Assembly (NCBI GenBank): GCA_028284935.1
Contig: JANQQQ010000012.1
Span: 517,387 to 581,386 of the forward strand
Reading direction: 5' to 3'
Length of the DNA stretch: 64,000 nt
From: Croceivirga sp.
GTDB lineage: Bacteria; Bacteroidota; Bacteroidia; Flavobacteriales; Flavobacteriaceae
Both the position numbers and the translations under genes were made by a program. Position 1 is the stretch's first letter; every line of letters starts with the position of its first letter. Of this stretch, positions 34,899 through 42,624 are shown one piece after another. The notes below the pieces were generated by a model. That model was not told where the DNA came from, searched no databases, and saw only the letters and a list, made by a program, of their open reading frames with translations.

Positions 34899-37800
34899 CT
34901 AACTTGTTATGTAGTTCGTTCGATACCTCCAATAACTGACCCCACCAAGTATAAACACCCCAAGAACGATATACTTTACATAATCTGGAGTAATAGCAGC
35001 GGAACCCGATTGGGCATAGCTATGCAAGCCCACCAAATAGAAATTCACTCCAAAATAGGTCATCATAATAGATCCAAAGGCCGCCACGCTCATAAAATTA
35101 AATAACCATCTCCCCTTTAGGGCAGGGACCAATCGCATGTGAAGCACAAAAGCATAAATCATAATGGAAATAAGTGCCCATGTCTCCTTAGGGTCCCAAC
35201 CCCAATAACGACCCCAACTTTCATTGGCCCATTGTCCACCTAAAAAATTACCAATGGTCAACATGATTAGACCAACGGTAAGGGCCAACTCATTGATAAT
35301 GGTCAATTCCCTTAAATTGAGCTCCATTCTTTTTTTGTTCGCTTTAGTTGTAAGCATGATGAGCAATAGGGAAACCACCCCTAAAATCATGCCAACGGTC
35401 AACGGGCCGTAACTACCTACGATTACGGCTACGTGTATCATTAACCAGTAACTATCCAGAACAGGAACTAAATTTCCAATGGCGGGATCCACCCAGCTTT
35501 GGTGGGCTATCCAAAGTAACATGGAACCCACAAAAGCACTAGCAGCTATGGTCAATTCACTTTTTCGACCAAAAGCAAGTCCCATTCCCATGGTGGCCCA
35601 TGCCACATAGAGAATACTTTCATAGGCGTCACTCCATGGGGCATGTCCAGAAATGTACCAACGAAGTATCAATCCTGCAGTATGCCAGATAAAAAGGATG
35701 ATAATAACCCCCTTTAACAAATAGGCTGTCGCTTTCCAAATTTCCCTTTCCTTAAAAATCCGGAGTACCAAAACAAGGAACAGAAAAAGGCCAACTCCAC
35801 CATAATACTTGAACAAGCGATTAAATATATCCAGTTTGTTGTACAAAATCTCGGTCTTTACCTTCTTTTCCGGTGGCAATACTTCACTGCCGTGATTCTT
35901 TTGATTTTGCTTAAACGCTTCCAATAGTTTGTCCGATTCCGAATAATCTCCAGTTGTTATGGAATTTTGAAGCGTGTTCAAGTAATAGGGCAGTCCGTTG
36001 GCCATAAAATTGGCATATAGGGAATCCTGAACCTGATATTGACCAGAACGAAATTCCACGGCAGAAATCCACTTATTGTTTTCATCATTGAGCAGTGGAA
36101 ATATTTTGAGTATCTCCCCGCCCAAAGCCATATTCAACAAGCTAATGCGTTCATGGACCTTGATAAAATCTTTCTGGAACTGATTAGGGTTCGTGGTAGA
36201 GGTCGCTTCCTCCAAATAGGGCTTCAATTTGTACATGCCCGTTGCATCGAACATATCGGTTGCCCTGAGGTATTTTTGACCTTCTTTTACCCCAATGATT
36301 TGACGAATACTGTCATTTTCCCTTTTTCCAATATTGATAAAGTCCACATTGTACCAAAGTGGAGGATTTATCATCATGGAAAGAAATACTTGATCGGAAT
36401 TTAAATCTTTAAACTTATCCTTACCACTCAGCTTACGAAGTAATTCCGAAGTGAACGTGTGTAGGGGCTTCATACGCCCGCCTTCATCTTGGATCACGAG
36501 TTCACCAAATGCATCGGCATGTGCCTCACTTACTGTCGTAGCATTAATGACAGAATCTATCTGCTCTTGGGTGGGTAGATTATTGTGATTTTGGTTACCC
36601 TTTTCTTGGGCAAAACCTTGAGAAACCATAAAAATTAGCAGTGTAGTCGCTACTAGTTTTTCCTTTTTCTTTTTTACCCTTTCCAACGCCTTGGCTAATT
36701 CCTTGAATCTGGTTTTTCCGAAAAACATAATTCCCAACAATCCAACATAGAGCAGAAAGTAGCCGATATAGGTAATCCATGTACCCCAAACATCATGGTT
36801 AACACTAAGGATGGTACCCCTTTCATCCGGCATAAAGCTGGCCTGAAAAAAACGATACCCTTTGTGATCAAGGACATGATTCATAAATATATCATAGTCA
36901 AAAGGACGTTCATCCTCAATAGTTACCTTGCTCATAAAAGATTTATAACTATTGACCGTTCCAGGGTACTTTTCCGCGATAAAATCGTTGAGTTTAACGT
37001 TAAAGGGCAACTCATAAATCCTTGAGCCATAACGAAGTGAAAAATCCAATCCCCCCAAAGTGAACTTATCGGCAAAATCGGAAGGACCTTTACTCCCCAA
37101 AAGTCTTTTCTCAACGGTTTGCCCGTTAGCAGTTACAGCCACTACCAACGCATCTTGGGTCTGTTCCGTAATTTGGTCGTTGGGTACTTTTACTATTCCA
37201 TATGAACCTCGAACCAAAGGTTCAGGGATGACAAACTGCATTCCAGCGGTGGTATATAACGACCTTAATTGTAATACCTGCAAACTGTCTTGAACCAACT
37301 TTCCTTGAAACTGGTCGGCCATCCGCATAAATTGCCCTTCGAACGGGGATATAATCTTGTACTCGCCGTTTTCTTCAAAGATGTTGATAGCTCCACTGGT
37401 CTCCTTGTTCAATGCAAACAACACGTTATGGATACTAGCAATTGTTCCGTTTTCCAAATAGTGCTCATGGCGTTGACCATCCCCAGCTTCCACTATCTTT
37501 AAGTACTCCTTCCCACTTTCATCGGGTATCAATCCTTCTTTGGCGCCTTTGATGAAATCTACATATTCTATCTTAAATTCTTGTTCATTAAAATCATCAT
37601 GCCAAGGTAAGCTGGACCTTTTCCCTTCAGGGGTCACTAAAATATCATCTTCCAACGCTTTTCTCCGGTTCTGTCCATTGATTTCCCCATCAACATAGGC
37701 TGTTAAATACGTTTTATCGGAATAAAACACCTTTTCAGAGTTTCCCTCCCTAATGGGCATCATCCCTTCAAAACTGATGTATCGTGTAACAAAGGCCCCC

Positions 37801-38072
37801 ACAATGATTAGAATCCATGAAAGGTGCAACACCAAAACGGGCCATTTTTTCCATTGCAGCAAATTGTATCGATAAATATTACCGAAAAAGTTGATGACAA
37901 AAAATACCATGATGGCTTCGAACCAAGTAGCATTATAAACATAAATGCGAGCGGTTTCCGTGCTGTAGCCGCTTTCAATAAAGGTTCCAATTCCCATTGC
38001 CGCGGCGAACACAAGGAATAGAACGGCCATTAATTTTGTGGAGAAAAGTGTTTTCTTCAATACATCGAACAT
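34899..38072 (-). CDS. ccsBA: fused ResB-CcsA cytochrome c biogenesis protein
   Basis: A 1057-residue inner-membrane protein for system II cytochrome c maturation: heme delivery and ligation to apocytochromes on the periplasmic side. The N-terminal half is ResB/Ccs1 (helices at about 13-30, 50-65, 80-97, a large periplasmic domain, and a helix near 435), and the C-terminal half is CcsA with at least eight helices and the Trp-rich heme-handling motif WGRYWGWDPKETW (953-965). The middle contains a long soluble region. Fusion of the two subunits is common in Bacteroidota. A TAATTTTG box (38093-38100) lies 20 bases before the ATG. Confidence 0.93.
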   Translation of the reverse strand: MFDVLKKTLFSTKLMAVLFLVFAAAMGIGTFIESGYSTETARIYVYNATWFEAIMVFFVINFFGNIYRYNLLQWKKWPVLVLHLSWILIIVGAFVTRYISFEGMMPIREGNSEKVFYSDKTYLTAYVDGEINGQNRRKALEDDILVTPEGKRSSLPWHDDFNEQEFKIEYVDFIKGAKEGLIPDESGKEYLKIVEAGDGQRHEHYLENGTIASIHNVLFALNKETSGAINIFEENGEYKIISPFEGQFMRMADQFQGKLVQDSLQVLQLRSLYTTAGMQFVIPEPLVRGSYGIVKVPNDQITEQTQDALVVAVTANGQTVEKRLLGSKGPSDFADKFTLGGLDFSLRYGSRIYELPFNVKLNDFIAEKYPGTVNSYKSFMSKVTIEDERPFDYDIFMNHVLDHKGYRFFQASFMPDERGTILSVNHDVWGTWITYIGYFLLYVGLLGIMFFGKTRFKELAKALERVKKKKEKLVATTLLIFMVSQGFAQEKGNQNHNNLPTQEQIDSVINATTVSEAHADAFGELVIQDEGGRMKPLHTFTSELLRKLSGKDKFKDLNSDQVFLSMMINPPLWYNVDFINIGKRENDSIRQIIGVKEGQKYLRATDMFDATGMYKLKPYLEEATSTTNPNQFQKDFIKVHERISLLNMALGGEILKIFPLLNDENNKWISAVEFRSGQYQVQDSLYANFMANGLPYYLNTLQNSITTGDYSESDKLLEAFKQNQKNHGSEVLPPEKKVKTEILYNKLDIFNRLFKYYGGVGLFLFLVLVLRIFKEREIWKATAYLLKGVIIILFIWHTAGLILRWYISGHAPWSDAYESILYVAWATMGMGLAFGRKSELTIAASAFVGSMLLWIAHQSWVDPAIGNLVPVLDSYWLMIHVAVIVGSYGPLTVGMILGVVSLLLIMLTTKANKKRMELNLRELTIINELALTVGLIMLTIGNFLGGQWANESWGRYWGWDPKETWALISIMIYAFVLHMRLVPALKGRWLFNFMSVAAFGSIMMTYFGVNFYLVGLHSYAQSGSAAITPDYVKYIVLGVFILGGVSYWRYRTNYITS

Positions 38073-38199
38073 AGAAATTCGCTTTCGGCTTGCAAAATTA
38101 CGACCTAGAAGGGACTTTTAGGAATATCCCTATGCTATTTGCTTCAACAAAAGCGTTAATTATTTTTAAAAAGGCTTCGGCAAGTTCGTACTTTTGGGA

Positions 38200-38961
38200 A
38201 TGCCTTCAATTGTACTCTTGGGTACGGGAAATGTCGCCACCCATTTATTTCATGCTTTTCAAAAAGCCAAGGATGTAGAAATAGCACAGGTCTACGGACG
38301 AAGGAAGAAGGGCCTAAAGCATTTTCAGGCACTTGCAAGAATTACCAATGATACTTCCCAAATACTGGACGCTGATATTTATATTTTAGCCATCTCGGAT
38401 ACCTCCATTACCGAGGTGTCGCAGTCATTACGTTCCAAAAAGGGATTGGTGGTCCACACTTCAGGAAGCGTTGCTTTGGATGCCATAGCGACAGCACGAA
38501 GAGGTGTTTTTTATCCCCTGCAGACCTTTACCAAAGGCAAAAAAGTCGATTTTTCCGAGGTACCTTTATGTATCGAAGCGCGAAATCCGGACGATTTCAT
38601 CCTATTGAAGACGTTGGGCACATCCATTAGTAAAAAGGTTCATCAGATTTCCTCGTTGCAGCGTAAAAAAGTACACCTAAGTGCCGTTTTAGTGAACAAT
38701 TTCACCAACCACTTATTCCATTTGGCCCAAGAAATCTGTGTGGAAAATAACATTCCGTTTGATTTGTTGCACCCATTGATTTCTGAAACTGTGCACAAAA
38801 TCCGACATTTGCCACCTGTAGATGCCCAAACAGGGCCAGCGAGAAGACAAGATGCGGAAACCATGCAACTACATTTGGAGCAATTCGAAAATCCTTTGCA
38901 TAAAAAAATATACCAACTTCTAAGCGAATCCATCAAAACTACTTATGAAAAAGAATTATAA
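38200..38961 (+). CDS. DUF2520 Rossmann-fold protein
   Basis: A 253-residue cytosolic protein with an N-terminal NAD(P)-binding Rossmann motif (VLLGTGNVATHL) and a C-terminal helical DUF2520 domain (VLVNNFTNHLFHLAQEICVENNIPFDLLHPLISETV). It looks like the F420/NADP reductase or pyrroline-carboxylate reductase superfamily, but the substrate is unknown. The ATG at 38200 was chosen over a TTG two codons earlier. A TACTTTTG -7 box (38189-38196) ends 3 bases before the ATG, so transcription would begin at or inside the start codon. It overlaps the next gene by 17 bases. Confidence 0.85.
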   Translation: MPSIVLLGTGNVATHLFHAFQKAKDVEIAQVYGRRKKGLKHFQALARITNDTSQILDADIYILAISDTSITEVSQSLRSKKGLVVHTSGSVALDAIATARRGVFYPLQTFTKGKKVDFSEVPLCIEARNPDDFILLKTLGTSISKKVHQISSLQRKKVHLSAVLVNNFTNHLFHLAQEICVENNIPFDLLHPLISETVHKIRHLPPVDAQTGPARRQDAETMQLHLEQFENPLHKKIYQLLSESIKTTYEKEL

Positions 38962-39472
38962 AGAGTACCTCAAGGATATTACCACCTTTATTTTCGATGT
39001 GGATGGCGTATTGACCGATGGTTCCATTCTTGTCACCTCAAAAGGTGAAATGCTTCGCAAAATGAACGTTAAGGATGGCTATGCCTTAAAAACAGCCTTA
39101 TTAAAGGGCTACAACATTTGTATTATTACAGGGGGTAGCAACAAAGGGGTCAAAGATCGTCTGAAAGGTTTGGGTATTACGGATATTTATTTAGGAGCCC
39201 ACCATAAAGAGGAACCCTTGGATGAGTATTTGGATATACATAACATCAACCCTGATAATGTTTTATATATGGGGGATGATATGCCCGATATTCCACCTAT
39301 GAAACGGGTGAAATTGGCTACCTGTCCGCAAAATGCCATTATGGAAGTCAAAACTATTTGTGATTATGTCTCCCATAAAAACGGAGGGGAAGGCTGTGTT
39401 AGGGACATCATTGAGCAGGTCTTAAAGGTTAGGGGCGATTGGGATTCCAATTTTAGTGCTAAGAATGATTGA
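38945..39472 (+). CDS. KdsC-like HAD phosphatase
   Basis: A 175-residue C0-type HAD phosphatase. Motif I FDVDGVLTDG supplies the nucleophile Asp, motif II is ITGGS, motif III Lys is in the GAHHKEEPLDEY segment and motif IV is MGDDMPDIPPM. This matches 3-deoxy-D-manno-octulosonate 8-phosphate phosphatase, needed for LPS core synthesis, though related sialic acid enzymes share the fold. It overlaps the DUF2520 gene by 17 bases and Maf by 8 bases, so the three form one coupled unit. Confidence 0.87.
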   Translation: MKKNYKEYLKDITTFIFDVDGVLTDGSILVTSKGEMLRKMNVKDGYALKTALLKGYNICIITGGSNKGVKDRLKGLGITDIYLGAHHKEEPLDEYLDIHNINPDNVLYMGDDMPDIPPMKRVKLATCPQNAIMEVKTICDYVSHKNGGEGCVRDIIEQVLKVRGDWDSNFSAKND

Positions 39473-40058
39473 GAACCCGTTAGCAAAAAAGCTAAAATAC
39501 CACAAAATCATCCTGGCATCAGGTTCCCCCAGAAGAAAAAAATTCTTTGAGGAATTGGGAATTAATTTTGAGATTAGGCTGAAACCAGTGAACGAAGTAT
39601 ATCCAAGAAACCTCAAGGCAAAGGAGATTTCAAACTACCTCGCAGGGCTGAAAGCCTCAGCCTTCGACAAAACCCTTCAGGATAACGAAATCCTTATTAC
39701 CTCAGATACGGTTGTCTGGTGGAAAGGGGAATCCTTGGAAAAAGCGACTACAACGAAAGAGGCTTCGGATATGCTGAAAAAACTATCCGAGGACTGGCAT
39801 GAAGTCATTACATCGGTCTGCTTTACCACCAGCAACGCACAAACCACATTGAGCTGCACCACCAAGGTTAAATTTAAATCCTTGACAGAAGAGGAAATCG
39901 GCTACTACGTTGAGACCTTTAAACCCTTTGATAAAGCTGGGGCCTATGGCATTCAAGAATGGTTGGGAACCATTGCCATTGAAGAAATTCGAGGTTCTTA
40001 CAACAATGTAGTGGGATTACCTACCCATCTAGTTTACAAAGTGTTAAATGAACTTTAA
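39465..40058 (+). CDS. maf: Maf-family nucleotide pyrophosphatase
   Basis: A 197-residue Maf/Ham1-fold enzyme that hydrolyses non-canonical or modified nucleoside triphosphates (house cleaning). It has the SGSPRRKKFF phosphate loop, ITSDTVVWWKGE with the catalytic Asp, the SEDWHEVITSV strand and the KPFDKAGAYGIQEWLG substrate loop. The ATG at 39465 is preferred over the upstream GTG because it keeps the overlap with the phosphatase gene short and begins just before the conserved core. Confidence 0.9.
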   Translation: MIENPLAKKLKYHKIILASGSPRRKKFFEELGINFEIRLKPVNEVYPRNLKAKEISNYLAGLKASAFDKTLQDNEILITSDTVVWWKGESLEKATTTKEASDMLKKLSEDWHEVITSVCFTTSNAQTTLSCTTKVKFKSLTEEEIGYYVETFKPFDKAGAYGIQEWLGTIAIEEIRGSYNNVVGLPTHLVYKVLNEL

Positions 40059-40151
40059 GAATTTCACAAAGTACTCCCATCATTTCGTTAAATAGTAAAA
40101 GGGAGAAGCTTATTACGTCTACTTTTCCTATGAATTTCAAAATTTGAAAGC

Positions 40152-40973
40152 ATGAAAACATATCTCATGTTTTGTCTTTTGGTCATGCTCTACACCTGCG
40201 GAGGAGGTGGAGAATCTTCAAACGAGGCCTCCAATAGTGCTTACGAACCATCAGTTGCAAGAATAAACGATTTCCAGGATTCAGAGGCGTTGCAAATCGA
40301 TAATCGCAAAATGATTTGGACCGGAAATATCGAAATTAAGGTCCAAAGTGTAGATGAGACGACTGCAAAAATCAATGAGCTATGTAAAAAATACAATGCC
40401 TTTGTTTCCAATATGAATCTAAATAACACCAGTTATGAGCTCTCCAATAACCTTACCATTAGAGTAAGTAGCGAACACTTTTCTTCCCTTATGGAAGAGC
40501 TCAAAGGTCAAGGCGAGTTCATAAAAAACGTTTCCGTTTCTTCCAATGATGTAACAGAGCAATATATTGATGTTACCAGTAGGCTGAAAACAAAAAAGGA
40601 AGTGCGGGAACGCTATGTCGATATCTTGAAAAACAAAACTGGAAAAATATCGGAAGTCCTTGAAGCTGAAGAAGCCATCCGCAAAATAACAGAAGAGATT
40701 GAAGCCAAGGAAGGACAACTTCGGTATTTAGAGGATCAAATAAAGTACAGCACCATTAACCTGAGAATGTATGAGACCGTTAACTTTCGCAATGAGCCTG
40801 ATTCCTATGAAAAATCCTTTGGGAGCAAAAGTCTCCAAGCTTTGAAAAATGGATGGAGCATTGTAACCACTTTGGTTCTAGTATTAATCAACATCTGGCC
40901 CTTATTGCTGATAATTGGAGTTTTCGTCTGGCAATGGAAGAGGATTCGAAAAAAGCTTAGCAGCAAAAAATAG
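40152..40973 (+). CDS. DUF4349 lipoprotein
   Basis: A 273-residue envelope protein. The N-terminus MKTYLMFCLLVMLYTC has a lipobox followed by a Gly/Ser-rich spacer; the body (about 50-215) is DUF4349 with a central coiled coil (RERYVDILKNKTGKISEVLEAEEAIRKITEEIE) and the C-terminus has a transmembrane helix (about 241-262) with a basic tail. The family has no known function; the paired lipid anchor and membrane helix suggest a structural role at the inner membrane. The neighbouring Maf gene is 93 bases upstream. Confidence 0.8.
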   Translation: MKTYLMFCLLVMLYTCGGGGESSNEASNSAYEPSVARINDFQDSEALQIDNRKMIWTGNIEIKVQSVDETTAKINELCKKYNAFVSNMNLNNTSYELSNNLTIRVSSEHFSSLMEELKGQGEFIKNVSVSSNDVTEQYIDVTSRLKTKKEVRERYVDILKNKTGKISEVLEAEEAIRKITEEIEAKEGQLRYLEDQIKYSTINLRMYETVNFRNEPDSYEKSFGSKSLQALKNGWSIVTTLVLVLINIWPLLLIIGVFVWQWKRIRKKLSSKK

Positions 40974-40997
40974 TGTCTCGAACACCCATGCAGTTTA

Positions 40998-41027
40998 TTG
41001 TTTTCGACCATTCCTTCCTTAACTTTA
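40998..41027 (+). promoter_or_regulatory. two-box promoter with variant -7 before the lipoprotein gene
   Basis: TTG (40998-41000), 19-base spacer, TAACTTTA (41020-41027). The -7 box differs from TAnnTTTG only at the last base. It would give a short leader for the gene at 41045. Confidence 0.45.
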
Positions 41028-41044
41028 CATTAAAATAGTTAGGA

Positions 41045-42004
41045 ATGAGAAAGTGGTTAAAATTTGAGTCGGGCATAGTTTTGTTTGCCTTGTTTATTGT
41101 TGGTGTTGAAGCATGCGCAGAAAACAATAATTCGGGGAAGACCCTTGCAGTCAATACGGAAGCTGAAAATGAGTCGGCGAAAGAAAAGTTGCCAAAAAAA
41201 CCCCTGTCTAAAGAATTTAAATCCTATTGGTATGCGGGGGATGCGGAAATAACCTCCTACAAACTGGAACAGGCCCGTTATGGGGAGATTAGGGAAGGAA
41301 AAGCCGTATTGATTTATGTTACGGAACCGTTCTTACCGGACGTCCAAGTAAAAGCGGACGGAAGCAATCCTTCCAACATCCCGGTGTTAAAGTTGAACAA
41401 GACCAAAAAATATCTTACCGGCATATATCCCTATTCCATTATGAGTAGTACTTTCTATCCTGTTCATGACAACCAACATGCCCTAAAGACCAGTCTTTCC
41501 GTGCAGGAATGGTGCGGCCATGTATATTCCCAATTGAACAACAGGAAAACGTTTGAGTTTACCTCCCATAGCTATTTTGAAGGCGAAGCGGACCAAAAAC
41601 TCGATTTGGATAAGGCCTTACTTGAAAACGAAATCTGGAACAAGGTTCGTATCAATCCCAATAGCCTGCCAAAAGGTGAGATTTCCATTATTCCCTCTTT
41701 GGAATATTTCCGGGTGCAACATCATGCAGTTCAAGCGTATGCTGCCATAGCAGCGCTACAAACAAAAGATGGCATAAGCACTTACACTATTGATTACAAG
41801 GACACAAAAAGAAAACTAACCCTTACCTTTTCTTCGGAATTTCCATATGAAATTCAAAGTTGGGAGGAAGAGTTTATAAGTGGGTATGGGTCGAATGCAA
41901 AGACATTTGTTTCCAAGGGAACGAGGCTAAAAACTTTGAAAACACCCTACTGGAGACAAAACTCGAATAAATATGTAGGATTGAGGGACAGCTTGGCATT
42001 GTAA
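41045..42004 (+). CDS. lipoprotein of unknown function
   Basis: A 319-residue exported lipoprotein (lipobox around VGVEAC, residue 24) followed by a low-complexity acidic linker and a beta-rich domain with conserved-looking VQEWCGHVYSQLN and NDWY-like segments. Proteins of this kind are often labelled septum formation inhibitor Maf in databases because of their neighbourhood, but this sequence has none of the Maf active-site motifs; the real Maf gene is at 39465. It precedes the MscS-like gene by 3 bases, so they are co-transcribed. Confidence 0.75.
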   Translation: MRKWLKFESGIVLFALFIVGVEACAENNNSGKTLAVNTEAENESAKEKLPKKPLSKEFKSYWYAGDAEITSYKLEQARYGEIREGKAVLIYVTEPFLPDVQVKADGSNPSNIPVLKLNKTKKYLTGIYPYSIMSSTFYPVHDNQHALKTSLSVQEWCGHVYSQLNNRKTFEFTSHSYFEGEADQKLDLDKALLENEIWNKVRINPNSLPKGEISIIPSLEYFRVQHHAVQAYAAIAALQTKDGISTYTIDYKDTKRKLTLTFSSEFPYEIQSWEEEFISGYGSNAKTFVSKGTRLKTLKTPYWRQNSNKYVGLRDSLAL

Positions 42005-42007
42005 TTC

Positions 42008-42541
42008 ATGGAAGCCTTTTTACGTGATCATTCAAGTGAACTACTTGGTACCATAATTGCACTGGGTGTATTTTTGGTCACCCGGTTTCTTTCGGTGAAA
42101 ACCATTAGAAGAATTGGCCGAATCAGTGATATCAACCGCATTCGGACCCGACTTGTCATACGCTATGTAACCTTTGCACTAACGGTAATCCTAATCGTTG
42201 CCTTGATTCTTATTTGGGGAGTTAATATTCGAGAGCTTGGCCTCATTATTTCATCGGTATTTGCCGTTATCGGTGTAGCCCTATTTGCCACTTGGTCCAT
42301 ATTGAGCAACATTACGGCAGGAATTATCCTATTCTTCTATTTTCCCTACAAAATTGGTGATAGAATCCGGATTCAGGATAAAGATTTCCCAGAAGAAGCG
42401 ATAATCATGGATATCCAATCCTTTACCGTTCACCTGTTAAAGGATGATGGTGAATTACTGACCTATCCAAATAACTTACTACTTCAAAAGGGAGTAGTAC
42501 TTATAAAGAAACAAGCAGAAATCGAAGGTGGTTTGGGGTAG
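42008..42541 (+). CDS. minimal MscS-like mechanosensitive channel
   Basis: A 177-residue membrane protein with two or three helices. It has the MscS pore and beta domain: GVALFATWSILSNITAGIILFFYFPYKIGDRIRI, then a short beta segment (IIMDIQSFTVHLLKDDGELLTYPNNLLLQKGVVLI). It ends there and lacks the alpha/beta C-terminal vestibule of E. coli MscS, making it one of the shortest forms of the family. It presumably gates in hypo-osmotic shock. The lipoprotein gene is 3 bases upstream. Confidence 0.83.
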   Translation: MEAFLRDHSSELLGTIIALGVFLVTRFLSVKTIRRIGRISDINRIRTRLVIRYVTFALTVILIVALILIWGVNIRELGLIISSVFAVIGVALFATWSILSNITAGIILFFYFPYKIGDRIRIQDKDFPEEAIIMDIQSFTVHLLKDDGELLTYPNNLLLQKGVVLIKKQAEIEGGLG

Positions 42542-42624
42542 ATGGCTTGCCTGTTAAAGAAGTTCTAAAAACCAATGCTCCGCAGGTAAACTTCCTATCT
42601 TTGGTTTTAACTAATTCACCAACT

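Noticed and set aside
34892..34910. ATAACA/TGTTAT hairpin across the ccsBA stop codon
   Set aside because: Short 6-bp stem with no following T tract; not a convincing terminator.
41045..42004. Maf (septum inhibitor) name for the lipoprotein
   Set aside because: No Maf motifs present; the genuine Maf gene is at 39465-40058. The name in databases appears to come from neighbourhood.
42547..42624. N-terminal extension of the PIG-L protein from 42547
   Set aside because: Begins with TTG, has no signal peptide of its own and would hide the signal peptide that starts at the ATG 42625.
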